Counted from the first letter of the stretch, positions 1 through 8,102 are shown. The stretch is 32,210 nucleotides of DNA from Minisyncoccota bacterium (GCA_022763365.1 JALEGN010000003.1:1-32210), one strand, 5' to 3'. Made by a program: numbers and translations. The notes: generated by a model not told the origin, from the sequence alone.

Positions 1-354
1 CTGGTTGATTTGTTTAATTTTGCAAATCTACTCAATGATAACGGCGGAGTAGTTGCCACAAAACCTTTTCTTAATCTCAATATATTTAAAACAAAAGAGA
101 TTGAAAATGAAGAGAAAATGTGCAACGACATTAATTCACATTTATCTAAATTGAATCGTGATCCGTATTCGATGAACAGAGCTAAAGAGAAATTACCTTC
201 TACCGTAAACAATGTTTATGTTGGTGGTGTACACGGTTTCTTTACTCATCCAGTGAGCTTTTGGTTAAATAAAAAACCTGAACCTGTATTGGAAAAATGG
301 GTAAAGAATTTTGTAAGTAGCCACACAAATGGAATAATGAAAGCATTGTCGTAG
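1..354 (+). CDS. Hypothetical protein, C-terminal part (5' end outside window)
   Basis: The reading frame is open from base 1 (Leu-Val-Asp-Leu-Phe...) to a TAG at 352-354, giving about 117 residues. The TTG at 10 is the first possible start in the window, but nothing there looks like an initiation site, so the gene very probably begins upstream. The fragment is soluble-looking, with a charged helical middle and a C-terminal stretch containing GGVHGFF and PVSFWLN. I recognise no family. It is followed at once by a strong intrinsic terminator (373-399), so it ends its own transcription unit. That this is a real coding end is likely from frame length and context; its function is unknown. Confidence 0.6.
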   Translation: MVDLFNFANLLNDNGGVVATKPFLNLNIFKTKEIENEEKMCNDINSHLSKLNRDPYSMNRAKEKLPSTVNNVYVGGVHGFFTHPVSFWLNKKPEPVLEKWVKNFVSSHTNGIMKALS

Positions 355-372
355 TTCTAAAAACAAAACTAT

Positions 373-399
373 AAAAACCATGTATCTTACATGGTTTTT
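373..399 (+). terminator. Intrinsic terminator of the first gene
   Basis: AAAAACCATGTA (373-384), loop TCT, TACATGGTTTTT (388-399): a perfect 12-bp stem whose 3' arm forms the T tract. The TG of the next promoter's extended -10 starts at its last base. Confidence 0.85.
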
Positions 400-407
400 G
401 TTATACT
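399..407 (+). promoter_or_regulatory. Extended -10 promoter of holB-like gene
   Basis: TG-T-TATACT, with TATACT at 402-407 and 6 nt before ATG 414. Initiation about 7 nt downstream would start the RNA at the AUG. No -35 box is visible, because that region is occupied by the upstream terminator. Confidence 0.65.
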
Positions 408-413
408 TAATCT

Positions 414-1076
414 ATGAATCAACTCCAACAATTTACAGGTCTTCCATATTCTCATCATGCCTATGGTTTTGAAATCAGTGTTTTTAATTACGAGGAATTT
501 TTAGAAACTCTACCTAAAGAAGAATTTTCATACATTGTTCATAAACAATACGACATGCTGAAGATTGCTGACGCACGTGAGATAAAATCATTACAGTCAG
601 AAAAAACGGATAAGGCATCGTTATTTATTTTGGAATTTTCTTTGGTTAATCAGGAGGCGCAGAATGCTTTGTTAAAAGTACTTGAAGAGCCAACTCAAAA
701 TACCTATTTTATCTTGGTTTTTCCAGAGCGTACTAAATTATTAAAAACACTTCAATCACGATTACAGATAATTACGATAGATAGTAAACATAAGGATATT
801 GAAACCTTTGTAGATGTGAGTGAGTTTATACAGATGTCATTACAAGATCGTTTTAGCTTAATCAAAGAAAAAACTGATAAGAAAAAAGACACTGCTATAA
901 CTAAAACCGAGGCATTACAATTCTTGAACCAGCTTGAATTGTATGCGTCAAAGCAAGAAATAAAAAACCGGAAACTTCTTGAAGCTATTATTTTAGGGCG
1001 TGAATCATTAGATAAAAACGGTGCTTCGATAAAAATGATTTTAGATATGATTGCAATGCATATTAAAAAGAAATAG
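414..1076 (+). CDS. holB: DNA polymerase III delta' subunit-like protein (short, no P-loop)
   Basis: 220 aa. It would act in the clamp-loader complex that places the sliding clamp on DNA. The segment NQEAQNALLKVLEEPTQ (about 79-95), followed by TYFILVFPERTKLLKTLQSR, matches the conserved core of delta'/DnaX AAA+ subunits (AANALLKTLEEP...L.T.RSRC). There is no Walker A motif and no Cys4 zinc module. The N-terminal third, which normally carries the nucleotide-binding part, is reduced to about 65 residues, so the protein is far shorter than the usual delta' of about 330 aa. The SRC box reads SRL. It has its own promoter, and the terminator overlaps its last codons (HIKKK-stop). The family is supported by the core motif; the role in a clamp loader is inferred. 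Confidence 0.75.
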   Translation: MNQLQQFTGLPYSHHAYGFEISVFNYEEFLETLPKEEFSYIVHKQYDMLKIADAREIKSLQSEKTDKASLFILEFSLVNQEAQNALLKVLEEPTQNTYFILVFPERTKLLKTLQSRLQIITIDSKHKDIETFVDVSEFIQMSLQDRFSLIKEKTDKKKDTAITKTEALQFLNQLELYASKQEIKNRKLLEAIILGRESLDKNGASIKMILDMIAMHIKKK

Positions 1077-1092
1077 GGAACTATTTCTTTTT
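1065..1092 (+). terminator. Intrinsic terminator overlapping holB stop codon
   Basis: AAAAAGAAATAG (1065-1076), loop GGAA, CTATTTCTTTTT (1081-1092): a 12-bp stem. The stop codon TAG (1074-1076) closes the 5' arm, so the C-terminal Lys codons are part of the hairpin. Confidence 0.85.
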
Positions 1093-1102
1093 TAGTTTTC
1101 AT

Positions 1103-1111
1103 TGTTATACT
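1103..1111 (+). promoter_or_regulatory. Extended -10 promoter of frr
   Basis: TG-T-TATACT, with TATACT at 1106-1111 and 8 nt before ATG 1120. A leaderless or nearly leaderless transcript is predicted. Confidence 0.65.
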
Positions 1112-1119
1112 TTGAATAT

Positions 1120-1671
1120 ATGTTTGATTTTACAAAAGCAAAAGAAGGGTTCTCTGATGCAGAGAATTTTTTGAAACAAGAATATTTACAAATCTCAACA
1201 GGACGAGCTAATCCTGCATTATTGGACGGTGTGAATGTTGAATCATATGGTTCATTTCAACCAATTAAAAATATTGCATCAATTAACCTTGAAGATGCTC
1301 GGACGATGAAGGTTTCTCCATGGGACAAAGGACAAATCAAAGATATTGAAAAGGCTATTGTTGATTCAAATCTTCCTTTTTCTCTATCGGTTGATGATTC
1401 AGGAGTACGCGTGCATATTCCACAAATGACAGAAGAATCTAAAACAAAAATTCTTCGTCTCGTGAAAGATAAATTAGAAGACGCACGTATCCGCGTTCGT
1501 AATGTTCGCCAAGATGTTATGAAGCTGATTGACGCTGGAGAATCAAATGGTGATTATTCAGAAGATGCAAAAAATAACTACAAAGATGATCTTCAGAAAA
1601 TGGTAGATACTGCAAATAAAAACCTGGAAGATATTTATGCAAACAAAGAAAAAGACATTATGTCTGTATAA
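1120..1671 (+). CDS. frr: Ribosome recycling factor
   Basis: 183 aa, normal length for RRF, the tRNA-shaped factor that splits post-termination ribosomes together with EF-G. Family signatures are the N-terminal STGRANPALLDGVNVE (about residues 25-40), SPWDKGQIKDIEKAI in the middle, and the C-terminal helix RIRVRNVRQDVMKLI. I chose ATG 1120 rather than the upstream TTG 1102, because residues from MFDFTKAK align with the family start and the -10 box at 1106-1111 lies inside the longer reading. rseP follows after 6 nt. The TATAAT that may drive rseP covers the frr stop codon. Confidence 0.97.
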   Translation: MFDFTKAKEGFSDAENFLKQEYLQISTGRANPALLDGVNVESYGSFQPIKNIASINLEDARTMKVSPWDKGQIKDIEKAIVDSNLPFSLSVDDSGVRVHIPQMTEESKTKILRLVKDKLEDARIRVRNVRQDVMKLIDAGESNGDYSEDAKNNYKDDLQKMVDTANKNLEDIYANKEKDIMSV

Positions 1672-1672
1672 T
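1667..1672 (+). promoter_or_regulatory. Possible -10 box for rseP inside frr stop
   Basis: TATAAT at 1667-1672 overlaps the TAA of frr (1669-1671) and lies 5 nt before ATG 1678. The spacing matches the other leaderless promoters here. Read-through from frr is equally possible, since no terminator separates them. Confidence 0.45.
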
Positions 1673-1677
1673 TCATT

Positions 1678-2781
1678 ATGAATATTTTATTATTTATTAT
1701 TGTATTAGGTGTTCTGGTCTTTGTTCATGAACTAGGACACTTTCTTTTTGCAAAACTTTTTAATATCCGCGTAGATGAATTTGGATTTGGCTACCCACCA
1801 AAAATGTTCAAAATGTTTAGATGGAAGGGAACTGATTTCACCATGAATTGGATTCCTTTTGGGGGATTTGTAAAAATTTTCGGCGAAGCTGATGATGGAG
1901 AAGAACTAAGCGAAGAGGACAAACAAGTTTCTTTGGTCCATAAACCACGTTGGCAACAGTTTCTGGTGATGTTTGGAGGAATTTTATTTAATGTTATTTT
2001 TGCTTGGATATTATTTTCAGCCATTTATATGTCAGGTGTAACAGCGCCTATTGAAAGTGCCCCAGATAATTATTCTTTTGAAGAAACACGCCTTGTTGTA
2101 AGTGGTGTCATGCAAGATTCGCCAGCTGATTTAGCTAGGTTGATTCCGGGTGATGAAGTTAAGGAGCTTTTTAATGATACTGGAGAGCAAATTACCATAA
2201 CTAATGAAACTATTACCGAAGTTTCTGAATTTATTAACCTTCAGGGAGAATTAGGTGGAGATGTAGGATTTATCGTTTTGCGTAATGATGACCAGCTAGA
2301 AATCATAGAAATAAGTCCTGAAGAAGGTCTTATTGAAGGAAAGTATGGTGTAGGTATTGGACTTGAGCGAGTTGGAGAATTACAACTGCCGTTTCACCAA
2401 GCCTTAGTCTATGGAGCAAAAAATACCTGGAATTTTACGGTTGCTATAACTCAAGGTTTTGGACAACTTATAACAGGTCAAATTTCTGCTGACAACGTTT
2501 CGGGACCTGTTGGTATTGTAAAACAAATAGGTGACGCTAGTGCTGTTGGTATTTCATATCTTATTGGATTTACTGCACTGCTATCACTCAACCTTGCGGT
2601 GCTAAACCTGATTCCGTTTCCGGCACTTGATGGTGGTCGGATATTGATTATTCTTATCGAATCAATTATAGGGCGTCGATTGAATCCTAATATTGTAAAT
2701 TGGGTGAACGTTATTGGATTCTTTATCTTAATTGCATTAATGTTACTAGTAACAGCTAATGATATTATTAAGCTATTTTAA
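1678..2781 (+). CDS. rseP: Site-2 protease, RIP metalloprotease RseP/M50 family
   Basis: 367 aa membrane zinc protease that cuts within membrane helices of its substrates (anti-sigma factors or signal-peptide remnants in other bacteria). The first hydrophobic segment carries HELGH (residues 17-21), the zinc and catalytic motif. A PDZ-like region lies between about 130 and 225, with QDSPADLARLIPGDEV as its ligand-binding part. The C-terminal membrane part has NLIPFPALDGGR (about 311-322), which supplies the third zinc ligand Asp. Length and order of parts are complete for the family. It lies 6 nt behind frr, a neighbour pairing also seen in other bacteria. The substrate cannot be told from the sequence. 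Confidence 0.95.
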   Translation: MNILLFIIVLGVLVFVHELGHFLFAKLFNIRVDEFGFGYPPKMFKMFRWKGTDFTMNWIPFGGFVKIFGEADDGEELSEEDKQVSLVHKPRWQQFLVMFGGILFNVIFAWILFSAIYMSGVTAPIESAPDNYSFEETRLVVSGVMQDSPADLARLIPGDEVKELFNDTGEQITITNETITEVSEFINLQGELGGDVGFIVLRNDDQLEIIEISPEEGLIEGKYGVGIGLERVGELQLPFHQALVYGAKNTWNFTVAITQGFGQLITGQISADNVSGPVGIVKQIGDASAVGISYLIGFTALLSLNLAVLNLIPFPALDGGRILIILIESIIGRRLNPNIVNWVNVIGFFILIALMLLVTANDIIKLF

Positions 2782-2807
2782 AAAACACTTTGTTAAAAGT
2801 GTTTTTT
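2780..2807 (+). terminator. Intrinsic terminator after rseP
   Basis: AAAAAACACTTT (2780-2791), loop GTTA, AAAGTGTTTTTT (2796-2807). It starts within the TAA stop (2779-2781). Confidence 0.88.
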
Positions 2808-2813
2808 GTTTTC

Positions 2814-2822
2814 TGGTATACT
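2814..2822 (+). promoter_or_regulatory. Extended -10 promoter of pilin-like gene
   Basis: TG-G-TATACT, with TATACT at 2817-2822 and 6 nt before ATG 2829. A leaderless mRNA is predicted. Confidence 0.65.
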
Positions 2823-2828
2823 ATTTTC

Positions 2829-3485
2829 ATGAAAAAGAAAAAAGGATTCACATTGATTGAGCTACTCGTTGTTGTGGCAATTATAGGGGTGCTCTCAACA
2901 ATTGGTGTTAGTTCATATCGTCGTGCTGTTTTCAAGGCACAAGCCGCACATATTATTAATACAATAACATTAGTTGAAGAAGTGTTTATTATAAGAATGT
3001 TAGATGATAATAGAGTAACTTGGTGGCACGAAGATGACTTTCCTTCAACAACATCTTGGGCGGCATATCTTGAAAATCTTATAAATGACGAAGAGTTGAT
3101 TGATGAATTCTTACCATTAGCACCAGATTTACCTGGTTCTGAGGCAGGTAACTTTGAGTATGCTTATGACAATGACGGGGATACATTCGTTAACCCAACA
3201 AATCCTTCTGTATGTACAACTTGGTCAAACCCTAGTCCATGGTCTAGTTGGAACTCACTAGCTGGACCTAATATTGTTATTCATCCAGATGAAATTCCTG
3301 GTTCTGACAGGTATTGGGATTTATTTAATTATTTAGACGAATATATAGATAATGGTGATGGTCCATATTGTGGAAGAATGCGTGCTGATGCCAGAACTGA
3401 TGGTGGTAGTACAGCAAATAGACATCGTTATATGAGGTATGCTTTTGACTATAACCAGGTTTACGGTGATTTAGTAGGCGAATAA
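2829..3485 (+). CDS. Type IV pilin-like protein (prepilin N-terminal motif)
   Basis: 218 aa. The N-terminus MKKKKG|FTLIELLVVVAII is a textbook class III signal: a Lys-rich leader, cleavage after Gly6 by prepilin peptidase, Glu at +5 of the mature chain, then a hydrophobic helix that serves as membrane anchor and filament core. The remainder is a Trp-, Asp- and Asn-rich globular domain containing DNDGDTF, a calcium-loop-like stretch, and two Cys (in PSVCTTW and GPYCGRM) that could form a disulfide. I start at ATG 2829 because it gives the short positive leader and follows the -10 box; the longer TTG reading from 2790 would run through the terminator. No pilus assembly genes are in the window. 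Patescibacteria commonly carry type IV pili linked to attachment or DNA uptake; the role here is inferred. Confidence 0.85.
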   Translation: MKKKKGFTLIELLVVVAIIGVLSTIGVSSYRRAVFKAQAAHIINTITLVEEVFIIRMLDDNRVTWWHEDDFPSTTSWAAYLENLINDEELIDEFLPLAPDLPGSEAGNFEYAYDNDGDTFVNPTNPSVCTTWSNPSPWSSWNSLAGPNIVIHPDEIPGSDRYWDLFNYLDEYIDNGDGPYCGRMRADARTDGGSTANRHRYMRYAFDYNQVYGDLVGE

Positions 3486-3503
3486 AAGACCTTTAGGTCT
3501 TTT
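3484..3503 (+). terminator. Intrinsic terminator overlapping pilin stop
   Basis: AAAAGACC (3484-3491), loop TTTA, GGTCTTTT (3496-3503), T tract to 3507. The TAA stop is at 3483-3485. Confidence 0.85.
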
Positions 3504-3508
3504 TTTTA

Positions 3509-3514
3509 TATACT
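3509..3514 (+). promoter_or_regulatory. -10 box of murE
   Basis: TATACT at 3509-3514, directly behind the T tract of the pilin terminator and 6 nt before ATG 3521. No TGn extension. Confidence 0.6.
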
Positions 3515-3520
3515 AAAGAT

Positions 3521-4975
3521 ATGAAATTACATGCATTATTAAAAAATATTGAGGTACTACAAACAATTGGCGAAACTGATAAGAAGATAACAGTGTTGAG
3601 CCAAGATACTCGTGATTCAGATATGACAAATGGACTGTATTTCGCAGTAAAGGGTACGCAGGTAGATGGTCATGATTTTATTGATAATGCGATTGAAAAA
3701 GGCGCTATTGCTATTATTTGCGAAGATGTACCTGAAGATATTCATGATAGCGTGACATATATCAAAGTGACATCAGTTCAGCCAATCGTAGGTGCTATCG
3801 CATCGGTATTTTATGGAAATCCTTCAGAGAAAGTAAAAATTATTGCAGTTACTGGTACTAATGGAAAAACGAGCGTCGCGACATTTATGTCGCAAGCTTT
3901 GCAGAATTTAGGAGCAGCAACACTTCTTTTATCAACCGCAGGTGATTATTATGTTGGGTCAAAAGTTGATATTCATCGCAAGGCACCATCATCTCTTGAA
4001 ACTATTGAGCTTCATAGGGTTTTGAAATTTTATGCTGATATCGGCATGAAATATTGTTGCCTTGAGGCTACGTCTATTGGGCTTGACCAACATCGTTTAG
4101 CTGGACTTGATATTGATATTGCGATGTTTACAAATTTGGCAGATGATCACTTGGATTATCACGGCACCATGAATAAGTATGCAGAAGCTAAAAAGAAACT
4201 GTTCGATAATTTGAAAGAATCAGCCCTTGCTATTACTTATAATGATGATCAATATGGATCGTTTATGGTTTCCGATACGACGGCTATAGTAAAAAGTATT
4301 GGGCGAGGTATTGATAGTGATTATCAGATTGCTGTTATGAAATCATCACTTTCTGGTTTAGAAATAGCTATAAATGAATACAATATAAAGGTTCCCGTGG
4401 TTGGGGATTTTAATGCGATTAATATTGCATTGGTTTTTGCTGCCTTATTACAATCATCATATGAACCAAAAAAGGTTATTAAATCATTGAGTCAAATACA
4501 AGGAGTCCCTGGGCGAATGCAAATGGTAGCAAATGATAAAAAAATACTTGCTATTGTTGACTATGCTCACAGTAGTGACGCTTTGGTGAACGTATTAAAC
4601 ACCTTAAAAAACATCCCACATAAAAATATTATTACTGTAATTGGTTGTGGTGGTGATCGTGACCGTAGCAAACGTGCACCCATGGCACAGGTGAGTCAGC
4701 AAAATAGTGAAATGGTTATTTATACCAGTGATAATCCACGAACCGAATCCTTGCAGCAAATATTTGATGATATGAAACAAGGTGTAGATATTAATAATGA
4801 TAATTATGTATTTTTAGAATCACGAGAAGAGGCCATCGCTAAGGCGGTTGAGCTTGCTAACAAAGAAGATATTATTCTTGTGGCAGGAAAAGGTCATGAA
4901 GATTACCAAATCATTGGTACAACTAAAACACATTTTGATGACGTTGAAATTCTTGAGAAATATTTGACCAAATAG
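3521..4975 (+). CDS. murE: UDP-MurNAc-L-Ala-D-Glu ligase (MurE)
   Basis: 484 aa, full length. It adds the third amino acid of the peptidoglycan stem peptide in the cytoplasm, using ATP. The three Mur-ligase domains are visible: an N-terminal UDP-binding domain with DTRD and DGHDFIDNAIEKGA, a central ATPase with GTNGKT (about 112-117) and TNLADDHLDYHG, then AKKKLF with the lysine that is carbamylated in this family, and a C-terminal domain with DYAHSSDAL and SDNPRTE (about 403-409). DNPR is the motif of meso-diaminopimelate-adding enzymes, so a DAP-type wall is predicted (inference). It has its own -10 box. No clear terminator follows, so the small gene at 5004 may be co-transcribed. Confidence 0.95.
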   Translation: MKLHALLKNIEVLQTIGETDKKITVLSQDTRDSDMTNGLYFAVKGTQVDGHDFIDNAIEKGAIAIICEDVPEDIHDSVTYIKVTSVQPIVGAIASVFYGNPSEKVKIIAVTGTNGKTSVATFMSQALQNLGAATLLLSTAGDYYVGSKVDIHRKAPSSLETIELHRVLKFYADIGMKYCCLEATSIGLDQHRLAGLDIDIAMFTNLADDHLDYHGTMNKYAEAKKKLFDNLKESALAITYNDDQYGSFMVSDTTAIVKSIGRGIDSDYQIAVMKSSLSGLEIAINEYNIKVPVVGDFNAINIALVFAALLQSSYEPKKVIKSLSQIQGVPGRMQMVANDKKILAIVDYAHSSDALVNVLNTLKNIPHKNIITVIGCGGDRDRSKRAPMAQVSQQNSEMVIYTSDNPRTESLQQIFDDMKQGVDINNDNYVFLESREEAIAKAVELANKEDIILVAGKGHEDYQIIGTTKTHFDDVEILEKYLTK

Positions 4976-5003
4976 TTTTTAATAATATTATTAAATACTG
5001 AAC

Positions 5004-5345
5004 ATGAAACATAATTTTGAACAAATGCATACACAGGAGACTGAACCAACATCAGCTGAACAAGTAATTTTTGAGGAACTCCAAGAAATTGCTCGAGCAA
5101 ATTTTTCTGAAGGTGCTGCTATGCGCGAAGATGGAGAAGCTTTAACTACCTTCATCACGAGCGGAAGAGCTAAAATTACAGAATTTCTTCAAAAGAAAAA
5201 AGCTGAAGAAACTGTAGGTATGTCAGAGGAAGAGAAGGAGCTTTATGATCAAAAACAAAAAGATATTCTTTTGAAATTTGAGTATCTTTTCTTGTACCCT
5301 GATACTGAAGCAACATTCAACGAAATAAAAGAATCTTCATTCTAG
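5004..5345 (+). CDS. Small acidic helical protein, unknown function
   Basis: 113 aa, rich in Glu and Lys, with no membrane segment and no Cys. The predicted helices include EEEKELYDQKQKDILLKFEY, and it ends KESSF. I do not recognise the family. It starts 28 nt behind murE with a weak -10-like AATACT (4994-4999, only 4 nt from the ATG), so it may be read from the murE promoter. Its last codons form the 5' arm and loop of a bidirectional terminator shared with murC on the other strand. Coding is supported by uninterrupted frame, start and stop placement matching other genes here, and the terminator. Confidence 0.7.
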   Translation: MKHNFEQMHTQETEPTSAEQVIFEELQEIARANFSEGAAMREDGEALTTFITSGRAKITEFLQKKKAEETVGMSEEEKELYDQKQKDILLKFEYLFLYPDTEATFNEIKESSF

Positions 5346-5356
5346 AAGATTCTTTT
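5327..5356 (+). terminator. Bidirectional terminator between the 5004 gene and murC
   Basis: AAAAGAATCTTC (5327-5338), loop ATTCTA, GAAGATTCTTTT (5345-5356), with T to 5358. On the minus strand the same stem is followed by TTTTATTT and can end murC. The stop TAG of the plus-strand gene (5343-5345) lies at the loop/3'-arm border. Confidence 0.82.
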
Positions 5357-5363
5357 TTGATTC

Positions 5364-6671
5364 CTATATTTCTTTGAGTGCATGACTGTATTTCCAAATA
5401 TCACCAGCTCCAGCTGATATGACAAGATAGTCGTTTGAATAGTGCATTGACTCAAACAACCTTACAAAATTCTTAGGTTCTGGAACTGAGATAAGTTCAA
5501 CGTTTGAGGTATTAATATATTGTTCAAGGAGAAAGTTTTCTTGAGGTATCTCTGGTTCACGAGCTCTGTAGGTTGGGAAGAGATAAAGGATATCCACGAC
5601 TTCAAGTGCTTTTCCAAAAGCTTCTTTAAAGTCACGTGTTCTCGAATATAAGTGAGGTTCAAACAACATAATGATTTTCTTTTCAGGATAATAATCTCGA
5701 AGTCCTGAAATAAGATATTCTAACCCCTCAGGATTATGAGCATAATCATCGAATAATTGAATACCATTTTTTGTCATTCCAACGTGCTCCATACGACGTT
5801 TAGCTCCCTGAAAATGCTTTTTAAGGTAGTCTTTAGCAGATTCAATATTGAGGTTTAAAGCTTCAATAACACCTAAGGTTGCCGCAGCATTTTGTACATT
5901 ATGATTACCTGGAATAGAGAGTTCAATACCCTCATGAATATATTTTCCATAATCAATAATATTCATTCCTAGCGACTCGGCTTTTTCAATAATCTCTTTC
6001 AGATTTGTTAAAGAGCTATCACAAACTAAAGTACCTGAACCTTTTGTATTGTCTACAAATTTTATAAAGGTTTCTTTGATATGTTCAATATCTTTGAAAT
6101 AATCGAGGTGGTCTTCAGTGACATTGGTAACAACTAAAACATCATGATGAATATTCAAAAATGATTCTTTATATTCACAGGCTTCGGTGACAAAGTACTC
6201 TGAATTTCCAGGAATAAAATTACTATTCCATTTCTGGAGTAGGGCTCCTACAATACCTGTTGGGTCTTCACCAAGATGCTTCATGACCTCGATAATCATT
6301 GAGGTAGTAGTTGTTTTTCCATTCGTACCTGAAATAGCAATAGTTGTTTTATCAGAACTGACTTTCCCAAGCATTTCCGGGTAGGAGAGTAGGGGAATAC
6401 CAAGTTCAGTCCCGCGCATATATTCAGGGTCATGTTCAGGAACCGCTGGAGAATAAATCACAATATCGGTGTCTTTAGAAATTCGCTCTTCTGCGACCCC
6501 TTCCCAAAAATCAACATCATAGTTATCTACTAAATCATCAGTAATATACGATGAGTTTCTATCTGATCCTGACACTGCAATACCTTTATGGAGAAGATAT
6601 TTTGCCATCGCTGACATACCAACACCACCAATACCAATAAAATGAGCTTTGTGAATATTTTCTAAATTCAT
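5364..6671 (-). CDS. murC: UDP-N-acetylmuramate--L-alanine ligase (MurC)
   Basis: 435 aa. It attaches L-Ala to UDP-MurNAc, the first stem-peptide step. The N-terminal Rossmann part has HFIGIGGVGMSAMAKYLLHKG (residues 10-30), followed by SGSDR. The ATPase P-loop is SGTNGKTTT (about 114-122), then TNVTEDHLDYF and HNVQNAAATLGV. The C-terminal domain has FDDYAHNPEG and FEPHLYSRTRDF. These fit MurC rather than MurD, E or F. The related recycling ligase Mpl is less likely given the short, standard length. It is on the minus strand behind murD but has its own promoter (6678-6683), and a terminator separates the two. Confidence 0.94.
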   Translation of the reverse strand: MNLENIHKAHFIGIGGVGMSAMAKYLLHKGIAVSGSDRNSSYITDDLVDNYDVDFWEGVAEERISKDTDIVIYSPAVPEHDPEYMRGTELGIPLLSYPEMLGKVSSDKTTIAISGTNGKTTTTSMIIEVMKHLGEDPTGIVGALLQKWNSNFIPGNSEYFVTEACEYKESFLNIHHDVLVVTNVTEDHLDYFKDIEHIKETFIKFVDNTKGSGTLVCDSSLTNLKEIIEKAESLGMNIIDYGKYIHEGIELSIPGNHNVQNAAATLGVIEALNLNIESAKDYLKKHFQGAKRRMEHVGMTKNGIQLFDDYAHNPEGLEYLISGLRDYYPEKKIIMLFEPHLYSRTRDFKEAFGKALEVVDILYLFPTYRAREPEIPQENFLLEQYINTSNVELISVPEPKNFVRLFESMHYSNDYLVISAGAGDIWKYSHALKEI

Positions 6672-6677
6672 AATTCT

Positions 6678-6683
6678 AGTATA
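6678..6683 (-). promoter_or_regulatory. -10 box of murC
   Basis: Reads TATACT on the minus strand, 6 nt upstream of the ATG at 6671. A leaderless transcript is predicted. Confidence 0.6.
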
Positions 6684-6701
6684 CGCCTTTTATACATAAA
6701 A

Positions 6702-6731
6702 AAAATCCCTCATTATTTTTTGAGGAATTTT
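6702..6731 (-). terminator. Intrinsic terminator overlapping murD stop
   Basis: Minus-strand 11-bp stem with one G.U pair: arms 6721-6731 and 6702-6712, followed by a T run. The murD TAA (6713-6715 on the plus coordinates) is in the loop, so the last codons Phe-Leu-Lys-Lys belong to the hairpin. Confidence 0.8.
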
Positions 6732-8089
6732 TTAACCTGTTTAATATACTGATCACCGCGTTCATATTCGTTATTAAATACACCAAATGATGCAGCGCCA
6801 GGCGAGAGAATAACAATAGAACCAGGTTCAGCATGCGATAGGGCAATATTAAAGGCGGTTTTCATACTAAGGGTTTCGGTAAATTTCTCAAAACGAGAAG
6901 GAAAACAATCACGTAATTTATCTGTCGCACCACCTGAGAAGAGTAATGTGAAATGAATATTTCGCGCGACATATTTTGCCATTTTTTGATAATGGAATTC
7001 TTTGTCAGCTCCACCTCCGATCAAGATAATATCGCGCTCAGGATATTTTTTCTTTAATGATTGAAGTGACTTTACGGTTGATTCAGGGGTTGTGGAATTA
7101 TTGTCATTGAAAAACAAGATATTATTTTTCGACGTTCCAATGTGTTGAAAACGTCCCTCAACGCCCTTAAACTCAGTTAAGGCTGTTTTTATTGTTGATT
7201 GCGGAATCCCTAATTCTTTACCTACCGTATAGGCTTGAGCAATATTTTTTTCATTGTGTTTACCAAAAATAGTATATTCCCAGGATTTTGGTAGATGCTT
7301 AAATCTTGAAATATGCTTTTTAGATTTAATATTTTTTTGTTTATAGTATTTCTTAATAGCTTTTGCTGAGCCACTGGTTAATATAAGAATATCTTCTTCA
7401 TTTTGATATTTAAAGATTGCTGATTTATCTTTGAAATATTTTCTCATTGAACCTTGGTAATAATTCAAATGATCTTCAAAAAAATTTGTAAAGACTGCAA
7501 CATTTGGAGAACGTTTTACTTTATGAAGACCTTGGAGTTGCCATGAATCTAATTCGGCTAAAATTATGTCTCCAGATTTAACTTTTTTAAGTAATGGCAA
7601 ATTCGCAACACCGCGTACATTTCCAGCAATATGATAGGGAAGACCTGAAGCCTCTAAAATAGACTGAATGAGTCCGGTGGTCGTTGATTTACCTTTTGAC
7701 CCAGTAATTCCAATAACGGTCACTTCTATACCTTCTTGAGCCAAAATATCCATAACTAAACCAAAAGACATATGGACTGGAATATTTTCACTTTCAGCGG
7801 TATCAATATATTTATTTTCAAGAGGAACACCTGAGCCTTTAATGATCATATCGCGACCTCTAAAATCTCCAATACTGTGTTTATTTAATGTGTAGCTAAT
7901 ATTTTTATAACGCTTTAACTGTCGTAGTGATTTTTTTAGTTTTTCTTCTGATTTTAAATCAGTCGCAATAATATCAGCTCCACAAGAGGCCAAGAATTTA
8001 ATGTCACCAACTCCACGACCCAAAAGACCGATTCCCATGACGGTAATCTTTTTGTCCTTAAAGTATTTTGTGTACCAGGACGTACTCAT
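6713..8089 (-). CDS. murD: UDP-MurNAc-L-alanine--D-glutamate ligase (MurD)
   Basis: 458 aa. It adds D-Glu to UDP-MurNAc-L-Ala. The N-terminus KKITVMGIGLLGRGVGDI is the Rossmann-like UDP site. The P-loop reads GITGSKGKSTT (about 127-137), with Ser-Lys in place of the usual Thr-Asn, a MurD variant; the P-loop Lys and Ser are kept. NFFEDHLNYY, FNDNNSTTPEST, and the C-terminal LSPGAASFGVFNNEYERGDQ are MurD signatures. I start at the ATG at 8089: it follows a TATACT by 7 nt and MSTSWYTKYF fits the family start, whereas the longer reading to 8152 runs through this promoter and the divergent murF promoter. Confidence 0.93.
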   Translation of the reverse strand: MSTSWYTKYFKDKKITVMGIGLLGRGVGDIKFLASCGADIIATDLKSEEKLKKSLRQLKRYKNISYTLNKHSIGDFRGRDMIIKGSGVPLENKYIDTAESENIPVHMSFGLVMDILAQEGIEVTVIGITGSKGKSTTTGLIQSILEASGLPYHIAGNVRGVANLPLLKKVKSGDIILAELDSWQLQGLHKVKRSPNVAVFTNFFEDHLNYYQGSMRKYFKDKSAIFKYQNEEDILILTSGSAKAIKKYYKQKNIKSKKHISRFKHLPKSWEYTIFGKHNEKNIAQAYTVGKELGIPQSTIKTALTEFKGVEGRFQHIGTSKNNILFFNDNNSTTPESTVKSLQSLKKKYPERDIILIGGGADKEFHYQKMAKYVARNIHFTLLFSGGATDKLRDCFPSRFEKFTETLSMKTAFNIALSHAEPGSIVILSPGAASFGVFNNEYERGDQYIKQVKKFLKK

Positions 8090-8096
8090 AATTTTT

Positions 8097-8102
8097 AGTA
8101 TA
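8097..8102 (-). promoter_or_regulatory. -10 box of murD
   Basis: TATACT on the minus strand, 7 nt upstream of the ATG at 8089. It is back to back with the murF promoters at 8136-8168. Confidence 0.6.

Noticed and set aside
752-1102. Minus-strand open frame of 116 codons opposite holB
   Set aside because: It lies fully over a gene with clear family motifs, has no promoter of the local type, and its product is a low-complexity hydrophobic/Ser mix. It is a shadow frame.
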